Made by a program: the position numbers and the translations under genes. From contig NZ_NPMS01000001.1 of the NCBI RefSeq assembly GCF_002266285.1, positions 992,001-1,056,000 on the forward strand: a stretch of DNA of 64,000 nt. The letters are read 5' to 3'. Below, one piece after another: positions 8,880 to 17,516 of this stretch. This stretch comes from Virgibacillus indicus. Lineage in GTDB: Bacteria > Bacillota > Bacilli > Bacillales > Amphibacillaceae. The first letter of the stretch is position 1; every line of letters begins with the position of its first letter. The notes beneath the pieces are model-generated. The model was not told the origin of the DNA, searched no databases, and saw only the letters and a list, made by a program, of their open reading frames with translations.

Positions 8880-9867
8880 TTACCATCGCATCGACTAACT
8901 GCTTTGTTAGCACTTCTGCTGATAAAACACCACCAAATGTCCATGTGTCTCCAGGCAGCTGGTGTGTTGTACCATCCTGAACGAAGCTCAAATCCTCCCA
9001 TACCGGATTGCCTTTCAGCTGTGCTTCAAAAATGTTGTCATCTTCCTGAACAATATACAGAAATTGAAGATCTTCCTCCTGGAAGTTCTGCAGTGCCTCA
9101 ACAGTAACTTCACTGTAGCCGTATGTTTCAACTTTATCAGATTCATACACATTTTCAAACCCTAAATTGCTCATAACCTGTGCTACAATTGAGTTTTCCG
9201 TAAATAATCGGAGCACTGGCGTATTTTGTGCAGTAAAAGCCTGTGTCGCAACATACTTTGATCCTTCCAATTCAGCATCATCCACACGCTGTTTTTGTTC
9301 TTCTGTAAAACTGTCCAGATCTGCTATTACCTGGTTGGCTTCATCTTCTTTATCTACAACTTTTGCTACTGTTTTAAATTCATTAATCATATTTTGATAG
9401 TGATCCTGTATCGCTTCTTCACCATACGGTGCAAAGGTTACAACTGGAGCAATATCCTTTAATGTATCCAAATACTGTTCATGCCTGAATTGTACGGCGA
9501 TGATTAAATCAGGATTTAAACGGGAGATAGCTTCAAGATTAGGCTCTTGACGTGTTCCGACATCCTCTACACTCTCATCAAATTCTTTATCAATATTCAC
9601 CCACTGATGAAATCCGTCCAAGTCCGCAACTCCTGCAGGCTGGATGCCGAGCGCCAGCAGGTCTTCGGCATAAGACCATTCCAGAACAACGATGTTTTCC
9701 GGAACTCCTTCAATTGTTTGCTCTCCCATTGCATCTTCAATCGTGATGGTTCTCTCTTTGTCAGCTGAATCTGAGTTTGATTCCGTACTGCCTGAATTAT
9801 TATCACTGCTGCATGCCGCTAAAAATATAGCAATCAATATAACGGATAGTAAAGCTATTTTCTTCAT
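8872..9867 (-). CDS. Iron-siderophore-binding lipoprotein
   Basis: This 331-residue substrate-binding protein has a lipoprotein signal (MKKIALLSVILIAIFLAAC; lipobox LAAC with Cys19) and a Ser/Asp/Asn-rich linker. It then has a class III periplasmic-binding fold (TITIEDAMGEQTIEGVPENI), as in YfiY, FeuA and other ferric-siderophore receptors. It should capture a ferric siderophore at the outer membrane face and deliver it to the adjoining permease. The start overlaps the nitroreductase stop by ATGA, so the genes are translationally coupled. Confidence 0.93.
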   Translation of the reverse strand: MKKIALLSVILIAIFLAACSSDNNSGSTESNSDSADKERTITIEDAMGEQTIEGVPENIVVLEWSYAEDLLALGIQPAGVADLDGFHQWVNIDKEFDESVEDVGTRQEPNLEAISRLNPDLIIAVQFRHEQYLDTLKDIAPVVTFAPYGEEAIQDHYQNMINEFKTVAKVVDKEDEANQVIADLDSFTEEQKQRVDDAELEGSKYVATQAFTAQNTPVLRLFTENSIVAQVMSNLGFENVYESDKVETYGYSEVTVEALQNFQEEDLQFLYIVQEDDNIFEAQLKGNPVWEDLSFVQDGTTHQLPGDTWTFGGVLSAEVLTKQLVDAMVSE

Positions 9868-10463
9868 ATGTCTCTCTCCTTAATCCATTCAATACTTTCT
9901 TCTATTGGGGCTCTTTCTTTCATCCGCGGTATTTTATTAGGATAACCAATTTGCACTACAGCAATCAGCTTGTGCTTTTCAGGAGTTAAGCCAATGTCGC
10001 GGATAAACACTTCGTCCAATAACGTTTTTTTGGCAGTCCACATTGTGCCAATTCCTTTTTCCCATGCAGCAAGCTGGAAGTTTTGAATGAATGCACAAAC
10101 CGCAGCAAAATTTTCATCATCTAAATAGCCGCCATCATCTTCTTTCTCCATATAAAAAAGCGCATGATGTGGTACAGAAGTGAAAAAGCGATCATAAGCC
10201 AGCCGTGCTTTATTCAGTTTTTCTTCGTTCTTTGTCTTTAATAATCCAAGTCTTATGTAGCTGTTTACGACCTTTTCCCCAAATGGCGACCTAGCGTCAT
10301 CCTCATATAATTTTATTTTCCAAGGCTGCTTCATATGGTGATTAGGTGCATATGAAGCATAATTAAACAACTCCAGAAGAAGCCCTTTCTCTACCTTTTC
10401 CGGTTTATAATCAAGGACTGTGCGTCTTTCACGCATTGCCTTTACTAAGTCTATGATGTCCAC
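9864..10463 (-). CDS. Nitroreductase family protein, first gene of siderophore operon
   Basis: This 199-residue nitroreductase-fold flavoprotein starts RERRTVLDYKPEKV and contains APNHHMKQPWKIKLY, the FMN-binding pattern of the family. It leads a Fur-boxed operon and overlaps the binding-lipoprotein gene. That context suggests a flavin reductase role in releasing iron from imported ferric siderophore, which is inference. The start is GTG at 10463, with GGGG five bases upstream. Confidence 0.85.
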   Translation of the reverse strand: MDIIDLVKAMRERRTVLDYKPEKVEKGLLLELFNYASYAPNHHMKQPWKIKLYEDDARSPFGEKVVNSYIRLGLLKTKNEEKLNKARLAYDRFFTSVPHHALFYMEKEDDGGYLDDENFAAVCAFIQNFQLAAWEKGIGTMWTAKKTLLDEVFIRDIGLTPEKHKLIAVVQIGYPNKIPRMKERAPIEESIEWIKERDI

Positions 10464-10476
10464 CTCATCCCCAATT

Positions 10477-10495
10477 GAAAACGATTATCATTGTC
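10477..10495 (-). promoter_or_regulatory. Fur box upstream of the siderophore operon
   Basis: The minus strand reads GACAATGATAATCGTTTTC, matching 15 of 19 positions of the Fur consensus GATAATGATAATCATTATC, 14 nt before the nitroreductase start. This predicts iron-repressed expression. Confidence 0.8.
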
Positions 10496-10532
10496 ATTAA
10501 ATATACTAAATGAATGTGTTTTCACTGTCAAA

Positions 10533-11675
10533 TTACATTGTGCTTGTCTGATTTTTATTCGACAGTTGAACAAATTTATTTTCATACAGCTTTTTCTTCC
10601 TCTGATTGTTTGTGTTATCAAAAAATGAAATGACATCAGCCAGCGCGTTTTCCAGCAACTCGCGGTCCGATGTTTTTTCGAGCTCATCAATTGCTGTTTC
10701 GTAGCTTCTTGCTGCCAGCGATTTATTTGCTTTCTCCTTATGCTCCAGGCAATACGCATATTGCATATAAATCATTCCCAGCTTTCTTCTTGAGTAGTTT
10801 GGCAGTTTTAAAAAGATTTCGATAGCTTTATTATAATTTGGCACCGCTTCCTCAAGCATTGACTGATCAAAGTAATAAAAGGCCATTTCTGTATATGCCT
10901 CAGCATGCACCATTGTTTCAGCCAAGGAGGAATTCTCAAGCATGGAAATTGCCTTTTCCAAATAGGAATAAGCCATTTCATTCTGATCCTTGCTGCCATA
11001 GGTCTTGGCAATACTAACCAAACTGTTAATTTTCATTTCGGGATGATCGTCACCTGCAAGTTCAATGGTTTTATTTAAATATTCAATGGACTTTTCAGAA
11101 TCATTAATTGTTGAATATAATACACCAAGTTTAAAGTGCAGAAATAAAATCATATATTTATCCCGGTTATCATCTTCTTCAAAGCAGGATAAACCTCGCT
11201 TATAATATTTGATTGCACGAACAAATTTTTCCAGATTTTCTTCCGTTTCACCCAGCACAAGATAACCCCGTGCAAGTTTAATGCGATCTGTTTCCTCGTC
11301 ATTATCCATTTTCTTTACAGCTTCGGACATAATTCTTCTAGCGAGTTTATAGTCACTCATAAAAGCCAATTCTCCATATAAAATTAACTCCTCACTTTTC
11401 AGGTCAGAGGAATTTTGATAGAGGTTTGACATTATTTCTGATGCTGCTTTATTTTCCCCAATCTGTGCATGGCTGATTGATTCGACCAGCAACAGCAATT
11501 CGGCAAGTTTGTCATCTGTTTTATGGTTTTCTCTAAACTGTTTAATTTTAGAGAGTACATTCGGGAAATGGTTTCTTCTGAATTCCTCTATAATCACTTC
11601 CAAATCATCATTATTTTCTTCTGTAATTACTTCATTTATTTTTTCATTCAGATTCAAAATATCCATCGTTGACAT
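10533..11675 (-). CDS. Tetratricopeptide-repeat protein
   Basis: This about 380-residue all-helical protein has multiple TPR-like repeats, for example YYKRGLSCFEEDD, SIEYLNKTIELAGDDHP, SYLEKAISMLENS and NYNKAIEIFLKLP, spaced about 40 residues apart. It has no signal peptide or catalytic domain. I chose the ATG at 11675 because GGAG lies six bases upstream; an earlier in-frame ATG at 11687 is itself part of that ribosome-binding region. TPR proteins of this size in bacilli include Rap-type regulators, but the Rap signature is not evident. Function unknown. Confidence 0.8.
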   Translation of the reverse strand: MSTMDILNLNEKINEVITEENNDDLEVIIEEFRRNHFPNVLSKIKQFRENHKTDDKLAELLLLVESISHAQIGENKAASEIMSNLYQNSSDLKSEELILYGELAFMSDYKLARRIMSEAVKKMDNDEETDRIKLARGYLVLGETEENLEKFVRAIKYYKRGLSCFEEDDNRDKYMILFLHFKLGVLYSTINDSEKSIEYLNKTIELAGDDHPEMKINSLVSIAKTYGSKDQNEMAYSYLEKAISMLENSSLAETMVHAEAYTEMAFYYFDQSMLEEAVPNYNKAIEIFLKLPNYSRRKLGMIYMQYAYCLEHKEKANKSLAARSYETAIDELEKTSDRELLENALADVISFFDNTNNQRKKKLYENKFVQLSNKNQTSTM

Positions 11676-11844
11676 ACACTTCTCCATTCTGTCTTTTCCC
11701 TTAGTTTACCAGTAATTTGGCAATAACTAAATTCAAAAGCATATACTAGCTCGTCGTAAGGCGTTATGGATGTGCGACATTGAAATAAAAAATAGAAACT
11801 TAGCTGATACCGTGTTAAAATAAAGATGAATGGAGGCGGAAGTT

Positions 11845-12207
11845 ATGATTGTTTATTATGACAGCTATTGCAAGATGTGCACGGCTTCCTCGACGATTTG
11901 GAGAAAATTAGACTGGAGAAAAAAGCTTTCATTTGAATCCTTCCGATTACTTCAGGACTATCCGAAAGAAATGGAAAAAAGCCTTCATGTAAATCATGAA
12001 GGCCATTGGTACAATGGATACACCGCAATTATTCAGATTGCAAAAATGCTCCCATTACTATGGATCATCCTGCCGTTCCTATATCTGTTTAAATGGCTGG
12101 GACTGGGTGATTTTATTTATGAGAAAATCGCTAAAAACAGAAAGCTCGTGCCTGTAAATCAATGTAAAGACGGAGAGGCTTGTATAATTAGTTCTGACAA
12201 GGAATGA
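11845..12207 (+). CDS. DCC family thiol-disulfide oxidoreductase-like protein
   Basis: This 120-residue member of the DCC family (YuxK type) has the N-terminal motif YYDSYCKMC, equivalent to the family's Asp-Cys-x-x-Cys pattern, and a hydrophobic segment near residues 70-95 (MLPLLWIILPFLYLFKWLG). I chose ATG 11845, preceded by GGAGGC at 11832-11837. The family is predicted to handle thiol-disulfide exchange but has few characterised members. It ends 2 bp from the convergent vanW-like gene. Confidence 0.85.
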   Translation: MIVYYDSYCKMCTASSTIWRKLDWRKKLSFESFRLLQDYPKEMEKSLHVNHEGHWYNGYTAIIQIAKMLPLLWIILPFLYLFKWLGLGDFIYEKIAKNRKLVPVNQCKDGEACIISSDKE

Positions 12208-12209
12208 TT

Positions 12210-13073
12210 TTATTCTCCTGAGAAATATTCTACATCCTCTGAAGAAAAAATACGAACAGTCATTTTTCCATTTTTAGACTGTGCTCTTAACAGTACCGGC
12301 TGATTATACATGTTCTTAAATACAAAATCCGGACCCCACCAGCTAACCGTGGCATCACGCCCTGGTGGTACATATGGCACGCTTCTGCTATGTTCATATC
12401 TTTCGACAATCTGGATGCCTTTTAAATCCACTGCATTAAATAGAGTGGATGATACCTGACAGATACCTCCCCCAATATCTTCGGCCAACTCTCCTTTAAC
12501 AATAACTGGGGCCCGTTTATAACCCCTGTCCTTCGTCCGTTCACCGACAACTTCGTTAAAGGAAAAAACTTCACCAGGAAAAACAACATAATTATTGATT
12601 GCTTCAGCTGCAAGTGTAATATTATGGGATCTTTCTAAATTAGTTTCCTTAAAATAGGTTGCATAGCTACCCAGTTCTTTTGTCCGAATTTCTCTTATCA
12701 GTGCACGATCTACTCGAGGATATACTGCTTTTTTGGGAACTTTCAATTTTTTAATACTATCATCATAAAATGCTTCCCGAAATAAAACATGGAATCGGTC
12801 GTGGTCTAACGTAATTCCTGGTTTCTCCTGAAGTATTTCTCCATCCTCACTGATCGCAGCATTTACCGGGGCTTTATAGATCCTGTCCTCCAATATTTCA
12901 ATCAGAAAACCTAATTTTTCCTCATCGATAAATAATCCATCTGTTAATCCAAGCGAATATTGTTCTATTTCCAATTTTTCCAGCGTTACTTTCTTATCTT
13001 TTAATTCTACGTCTGCCAATACATACTGTACGGGCATCAATATAATGAGCAGTGTTAAGATAGCAATTTTCAT
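12210..13073 (-). CDS. VanW family protein
   Basis: This 287-residue protein has an N-terminal signal peptide or anchor (residues 1-20, cleavage likely after VLA). Its VanW domain is at about 125-270, with the signature GGGICQVSSTLFNA and HSRSVPYVPPGRDATVSW. VanW proteins occur in some glycopeptide-resistance clusters, but here there is no van ligase nearby. Its relatives in bacilli (YoaR) have no assigned biochemical function. The ATG at 13073 follows GGAGGAAGG. Confidence 0.9.
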   Translation of the reverse strand: MKIAILTLLIILMPVQYVLADVELKDKKVTLEKLEIEQYSLGLTDGLFIDEEKLGFLIEILEDRIYKAPVNAAISEDGEILQEKPGITLDHDRFHVLFREAFYDDSIKKLKVPKKAVYPRVDRALIREIRTKELGSYATYFKETNLERSHNITLAAEAINNYVVFPGEVFSFNEVVGERTKDRGYKRAPVIVKGELAEDIGGGICQVSSTLFNAVDLKGIQIVERYEHSRSVPYVPPGRDATVSWWGPDFVFKNMYNQPVLLRAQSKNGKMTVRIFSSEDVEYFSGE

Positions 13074-13116
13074 TTACCTTCCTCCCATTTTTATTATTAG
13101 GCAAAGGCAAATAAAT

Positions 13117-13136
13117 AACCGGGATTTCTCCCGGTT
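13117..13136 (-). terminator. Terminator overlapping the stop of the 83-aa membrane protein gene
   Basis: The perfect stem AACCGGGA/TCCCGGTT with loop TTTC is followed on the minus strand by a T-rich run. The stem touches the stop codon (13136-13138). Confidence 0.8.
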
Positions 13137-13387
13137 TAGAACAGATAAATGGCAAATGCAATTAATGACAATAAAATTGTAATTACATAAATCCAAATTT
13201 GAATCGGCACATTCGATTTAAGTGAACTGGTTTCATATTCAAGAGACCGTTTTAATTCATCCTGTTCCGTCTGCCCCTCTTCTTCATACTGTTTCATCTT
13301 TTTTTCTTCTTGTTTAAATGCGAAAAATGTTCCTGCTAATGCGGCAATAAATAATACAGTTAAAAATATTAGTAGACCAGTATTCAT
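13136..13387 (-). CDS. Small two-helix membrane protein, unknown function
   Basis: This is an 83-residue protein with a transmembrane helix at about 4-24 (GLLIFLTVLFIAALAGTFFAF), a highly charged Glu/Lys-rich middle (about 27-55), and a second helix at the C-terminus (IWIYVITILLSLIAFAIYLF). I chose ATG 13387, seven bases after GGAGGAG. No family is recognised. It is monocistronic. Confidence 0.75.
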   Translation of the reverse strand: MNTGLLIFLTVLFIAALAGTFFAFKQEEKKMKQYEEEGQTEQDELKRSLEYETSSLKSNVPIQIWIYVITILLSLIAFAIYLF

Positions 13388-13583
13388 AAAAATCTCCTCC
13401 GCTTTCATCATAACTTAGGGTTAACACTATCGCTGTGATGTTTATCACTCTTAGTATAATAATGCCTCTTTTTTGAAACTTTTTCAATAAGAGGATGGTG
13501 ATATTTTACAGCTGATATGATTTTTTATGAAAATTTTACTTTTTCTGTCACCAATTGAAAGTTTAGTTAAATTGTAAAAAAAA

Positions 13584-13609
13584 GACCGCCTGACAAATGC
13601 CAGACGATC
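13584..13609 (-). terminator. Terminator of the 32-aa membrane peptide gene
   Basis: On the minus strand the stem GATCGTCTG/CAGGCGGTC (with G-U pairs) is followed by eight Ts, nine bases after the stop codon. Confidence 0.8.
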
Positions 13610-13617
13610 ATTGTATA

Positions 13618-13716
13618 TTAGCGAAAATCTCTTGAATCTTCCAGATAGTCAACTGCAATTCGATACCCTACAACTGTGGCAAGCAGAAGTAATATTCCGC
13701 AAAATGTTTTTCTCAT
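13618..13716 (-). CDS. 32-aa single-span membrane peptide
   Basis: The frame runs from ATG at 13716 to TAA at 13618 with GGAGG eight bases upstream and its own terminator directly after. The 32 residues form one hydrophobic helix (TFCGILLLLATVVGYRIAV) with an acidic tail (DYLEDSRDF). A good ribosome-binding site and terminator argue that it is a real gene. Function unknown. Confidence 0.7.
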   Translation of the reverse strand: MRKTFCGILLLLATVVGYRIAVDYLEDSRDFR

Positions 13717-13768
13717 TTATAAATTACCTCCTCGTTTTGAACCTTCACTATTTTGTCAGTTGTGATTA

Positions 13769-14983
13769 TTAAAATGGACGTACTTTTCCTTTTTTCAGTA
13801 CAAGCATTGGTCCGCCCATCATGAATAATGAACGATTATCAACTACTTTTTTCATAGCAGCAGCAGATTTACCTTGCAGTTTGTAACCGGAAAGTACATT
13901 TCCGATCCCATCAGAATGTCCAAGTGATGCTACTGTTCCTTTATCATCAAATACAAAATCTTTTAATGGCTGATTTGTAATCAATGCTTTCAGGTTAGCT
14001 GCTACAACATCAGCTTCCTGCATTGCTAGTTGGGCTGTTGGCGGATATGGACGATCTGCTTCCTTGTTCCAAACCCATGAACAGTCACCAATAACAAAAA
14101 CATTTTCTTCTTCTGGCATGCGAAGGTCGCTATTCACATTTACTTTACCTTTTACCAGCTCAAAACCGGAGTTTCCAAGTACAGAGCTTCCTTTTACCCC
14201 GCCTGTCCAAATAACAGTGCCTGCTTTAATTAATTCTTTCTCTTCACCAACAATGAATCCTTCTGGTGTACACTCAGAGATAGCAGCACCTATTTTAATT
14301 TCTACACCACGATCTTCCAATGATTTTTTGGCGTAAGTTACTAGCTCCTTATCAAACATTGGCAAAATGGATGGAGCAGCTTCAACATTGATAATTCGAA
14401 CCTTGTTGCGGTCTACATCATATTTTTTGCACAGTTCCGGAACTTTATCAGCAAGTTCGCCTACAAGTTCAATTCCGGTAAAACCAGCACCACCGACAAG
14501 GATGTGCAAGCTGTCTTCACTCGCATTTTTATCATTATTGTACTTTGCAAATTGATATTCGATATGCTCACTGATTAAACGGCTGGAATCAATATCCTCA
14601 ATTGCAAATGCGTTTTCACCCATGCCTTTAATTCCAAAATCATTTGATTCAAATCCAAGTCCTATTACAAGATAATCATATGAAATTTCACTGTTTTCAA
14701 GCACTACACGCTTTTCGTCTTTTTTGATTTCGACAACAGCATCATACACCAATCTTACTCGCTTCGGGCTTACAACATCACTGATCATAACGCGAGCCTG
14801 GTTTGGATTAATAGTTCCTGCAGCAACCTCATGCAGCCATGTTGACTCATAATGATAGTTATGTTTATTTACTAATACAATTTCAGCTTCTTCCGGGGAT
14901 AACATTTTTGTTAAACGCTTGGTTGTTGTCAATCCTGCATAACCAGCGCCCAGAACGACTATTTTTGGTTTGTTAGAACTCAT
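13769..14983 (-). CDS. ndh: Type II NADH dehydrogenase (NDH-2, YumB/Ndh-like)
   Basis: This 404-residue FAD protein transfers electrons from NADH to menaquinone without proton pumping. The N-terminal Rossmann motif is KIVVLGAGYAGLTT, a second NAD-binding motif HILVGGAGFTGIELVGEL lies near 165-182, and the FAD motif VFVIGDCSW is near 295. The segment NKHNYHYESTWLHE and the C-terminal membrane-associating region (MMGGPMLVLKKGKVRPF) match YumB/YjlD of B. subtilis. The ATG at 14983 follows GAAGGTGG. Confidence 0.93.
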   Translation of the reverse strand: MSSNKPKIVVLGAGYAGLTTTKRLTKMLSPEEAEIVLVNKHNYHYESTWLHEVAAGTINPNQARVMISDVVSPKRVRLVYDAVVEIKKDEKRVVLENSEISYDYLVIGLGFESNDFGIKGMGENAFAIEDIDSSRLISEHIEYQFAKYNNDKNASEDSLHILVGGAGFTGIELVGELADKVPELCKKYDVDRNKVRIINVEAAPSILPMFDKELVTYAKKSLEDRGVEIKIGAAISECTPEGFIVGEEKELIKAGTVIWTGGVKGSSVLGNSGFELVKGKVNVNSDLRMPEEENVFVIGDCSWVWNKEADRPYPPTAQLAMQEADVVAANLKALITNQPLKDFVFDDKGTVASLGHSDGIGNVLSGYKLQGKSAAAMKKVVDNRSLFMMGGPMLVLKKGKVRPF

Positions 14984-15276
14984 GTAACTTCCACCTTCCT
15001 ATATACTGTTCTTAATATTAAATTGCACATGGTAAAAGCGTTCTCATATATATAATACACTTTCTATTAAATTAATCGCTTAAACCGATAAATGCCAGAT
15101 AACAATACATTAATAATATCAAAGTTTTTTTAAATAGGCTAATAAATCTGATGAAATTCGTAAAATATGTTTGTTATTTAGGTATGTGCTGCGAATATTG
15201 CTGGTCGGGCGGATATTCCTGTTCTCATCAGTCATCAGTCAAACAAACTAATAACACGAAAACCATCTACCAATGC

Positions 15277-15981
15277 TTATACAGGCCTGACAGTTATCTC
15301 ATTTACATTAACATGTTCCGGTTGTGTTACTGCATATACTACCGCTCTTGCAATATCATCTGTTTGCAGTGGCTTCCGGTTATTCGGCAGTCTTTCTGAG
15401 TTACGCTCCGTTTCAACCATTCCCGGGGATATGTTCGTTACGCGTACTCCGGTTCGGGCAAGCTCTTTTTCCAGACCCATCGAGATAGCACGCACAGCAT
15501 ATTTGGTCGCACTGTACACGCCACTCGTTTTCGTAACTTCATGACCTGAAACAGAATCTGTATTTACAATGTGGCCTGATGAGCGTTTTAGCATATCAGG
15601 CAAAACAGCATTGATTCCGTATAGTACTCCTTTCACATTAACGTCTATCATCTGATCCCATTTTTCTACTTCTCCCTCACGGATTGCTCCATTTAAAACC
15701 ACTCCGGCATTATTTACGAAAATATCAATCGTTCCAAATGCTTCAACTGCCTTTTGAGTCATATTGTCAATATCTGCTTTTTTAGCAACATCAGTCTCAA
15801 CCACAAGCGCTTGTCCTTTCTTGTTTCCGTTAATTTCTGCTGCAAGAGCATCCAGTCTTTCTTTCCTTCTGGCTGCAAGCACAACATTTGCTCCCTCCTC
15901 AGCAAGATGTTGTGCTATTGCTGCACCAATTCCACTGCTTGCACCTGTTATTACTGCTGTTTTACCTTTAAGTTTTGGCAT
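15277..15981 (-). CDS. Short-chain dehydrogenase/reductase
   Basis: This 234-residue classical SDR has the cofactor motif TGASSGIG (residues 12-19), NNAGV near 89, and the catalytic triad Ser (about 139) with Tyr-x-x-x-Lys in YSATKYAV. An Arg-Arg pair after the second strand (LAARRKERL) suggests NADP(H) preference. The sequence resembles YdfG-type 3-hydroxy acid or serine dehydrogenases; the substrate is not predictable. The ATG at 15981 follows TGGAGG. Confidence 0.9.
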   Translation of the reverse strand: MPKLKGKTAVITGASSGIGAAIAQHLAEEGANVVLAARRKERLDALAAEINGNKKGQALVVETDVAKKADIDNMTQKAVEAFGTIDIFVNNAGVVLNGAIREGEVEKWDQMIDVNVKGVLYGINAVLPDMLKRSSGHIVNTDSVSGHEVTKTSGVYSATKYAVRAISMGLEKELARTGVRVTNISPGMVETERNSERLPNNRKPLQTDDIARAVVYAVTQPEHVNVNEITVRPV

Positions 15982-16010
15982 AATGTACCTCCATATATTT
16001 TTAAGTTATT

Positions 16011-16709
16011 TTATGGTTCTGGTTCAGGATCTGGTTCTGGGCCTGGTTCTGGTTTAGGTTCGGGATCTGGTTTAGGGTCTGGTTCTGGTTCTGGATCAGG
16101 CTCTGGAACGGGATTTGGTTTCGGATCTGGTTTAGGGTCTGGCTTTGGATCCGGCTTAGGGTCTGGCTTTGGATCCGGCTTTGGATCCGGCTTAGGGTCT
16201 GGCTTTGGATCTGGTTTTGGATCAGGTTTTGGATTTGGTTTGGAATCTGAATCCTGCTCATTGGACTCTTTATTTTTTGCAGGTTCTTTTAACCCACTTT
16301 TTGAAGAATTAACCGCCTCTGTTTGTTCTCTGCCTTTAGTCATTGAACTGTTTTCATAACCATCACTATCAGAATCATCTATTTCATTTAATTTCTCGTC
16401 CTCTGCTTCCTCCACAACCTCTTCATTATTTTCTTCCTCCAAAACAAACAATTCTTTATCTTTTAAAATAAGTGCACCAACATTTTCTCTTAATATAAGT
16501 TCTTCTGCTTTTGGAGTCTCTTCTACTTTTGAATCAATAGTAATCTCTTCAGTCTCAGTTTCTTCTTTCGTCTTATCCATCTCATCTTCCTGCTCCAGAT
16601 CACCATAGCTGTCTTTTGCAGCTTCTGACTGCATGATGCCAAGACTTACGACCAAAATAAATGCAGTCAGGACAAGCATATTAATAATTAATAGTTTTTT
16701 ATTTTTCAT
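16011..16709 (-). CDS. Secreted acidic protein ending in Lys-Pro-Asp-Pro repeats
   Basis: This 232-residue protein has an N-terminal signal/anchor (KLLIINMLVLTAFILVVSLG), a strongly acidic Glu/Lys/Asp-rich region (about 30-150), and a tail of about 75 residues built from K-P-D-P and E-P-D-P units. Such tails usually span the cell wall and link to another domain or a sorting signal. Here a stop codon ends the protein inside the repeat, with no LPxTG motif or globular domain after it. It may be a truncated wall protein or a free proline-rich spacer protein. Confidence 0.75.
   Translation of the reverse strand: MKNKKLLIINMLVLTAFILVVSLGIMQSEAAKDSYGDLEQEDEMDKTKEETETEEITIDSKVEETPKAEELILRENVGALILKDKELFVLEEENNEEVVEEAEDEKLNEIDDSDSDGYENSSMTKGREQTEAVNSSKSGLKEPAKNKESNEQDSDSKPNPKPDPKPDPKPDPKPDPKPDPKPDPKPDPKPDPKPDPKPNPVPEPDPEPEPDPKPDPEPKPEPGPEPDPEPEP
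16014..16248 (-). repeat. Coding minisatellite (12-nt Lys-Pro-Asp-Pro units)
   Basis: About 235 bp of near-perfect 12- and 18-nt repeats encode K-P-D-P / E-P-D-P / E-P-K-P. On the opposite strand they create spurious Gly-Ser-rich reading frames. Slippage could easily change the copy number. Confidence 0.85.
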
Positions 16710-16949
16710 ATCACGTTCCCTTTCGTATTCGATTTATCAATTTTTTTCAAAATATAACATTATCTCCTATTTTAATACGTTCTGCAGTCTCATTTCAATC
16801 TATTATACTTTTTTCTAATCACTAGACTGATTAAGAGCTAAAACGCTGTATAGGAAGCGAAATAAGTTGTAAAACGCTTACACTTATATGTTATAATATT
16901 CATAATTCAATAATAAGGAAAATGATTCAGTTATGAAGGTGGGATTACA

Positions 16950-17450
16950 TTGATCAATACAGAAGTCCGTGTCGTAAATGAAAAGGGAGAAGATGTTGCG
17001 AAAAACAGCACGGAAATAGGAGAAATTATTGTAAAAGGCAATGGCGTGATGCCGCAGGAAAATGAATCAGGTAAAACTATGATTGATGGCTGGTTGTACA
17101 CCGGTGATATGGGAACAATTGATGAACAAGGACGAATAGATGTCGTAAAACCTAAAGAAAAAAATCCTAAAAAGAAAATATCCACCAAAGAAATGGAGCA
17201 TCTTTTCTATAAACACCCGGATGTAAGCGAAGTTGCGGTCATTATCACGCCGGATAAAAAGGTTGGCGAAACTACACATGCTGTTGTTGTTCCTCAAAAA
17301 AACTCCAATGTATTGGAGAAGGAGCTGCTTGGCTTTATCGCAAAAAAACTTCCATCCTCCGAATGTCCTGATAGTATTACATTTGTAGATGAATTGCCGA
17401 AAACTGTCAGCGGAAAAATATTAAAGATTCAGCTGCGTGACATGGTTTAA
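16950..17450 (+). CDS. Orphan C-terminal part of an acyl-CoA synthetase (ANL superfamily)
   Basis: This 166-residue protein corresponds only to the last third of an adenylate-forming acyl-CoA ligase. It keeps YTGDMG and the terminal catalytic-Lys motif LPKTVSGKILK. It lacks the whole N-terminal AMP-binding domain and the usual hinge segment with Gly-Gly-Glu-Asn, replaced by a Lys-rich stretch (KPKEKNPKKKI). An in-frame TGA lies just upstream, so the frame cannot extend. TTG at 16950 follows GAAGGTGGG, and a TATAAT lies at 16892. It is either a domain-sized remnant or an independent domain protein. Confidence 0.7.
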   Translation: MINTEVRVVNEKGEDVAKNSTEIGEIIVKGNGVMPQENESGKTMIDGWLYTGDMGTIDEQGRIDVVKPKEKNPKKKISTKEMEHLFYKHPDVSEVAVIITPDKKVGETTHAVVVPQKNSNVLEKELLGFIAKKLPSSECPDSITFVDELPKTVSGKILKIQLRDMV

Positions 17451-17458
17451 ATAAAGTT

Positions 17459-17489
17459 AAGCCTGCATTCCTGAAATGCAGGCTTTCTA
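17459..17489 (+). terminator. Terminator of the ANL-domain gene
   Basis: The perfect stem AAGCCTGCATT/AATGCAGGCTT with a 5-nt loop is followed by TTCT, nine bases after the stop codon. Confidence 0.85.
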
Positions 17490-17516
17490 ATTCAAAAATT
17501 TAAAGGAGGAAGAAAC

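Noticed and set aside
15151..15399. 82-residue forward frame
   Set aside because: It overlaps the 3' end of the SDR gene on the other strand and has Cys/Tyr-rich random composition.
15754..16359. 201-residue forward frame rich in Gly-Ser
   Set aside because: It is the antisense of the Lys-Pro-Asp-Pro coding repeat and of the SDR gene; the Gly-Ser run is a by-product.
16868..16882. Catabolite-response (cre) site TGTAAAACGCTTACA
   Set aside because: It is an inverted repeat similar to cre, but spacing is one base too long and two positions fail when shifted; not reported as a feature.
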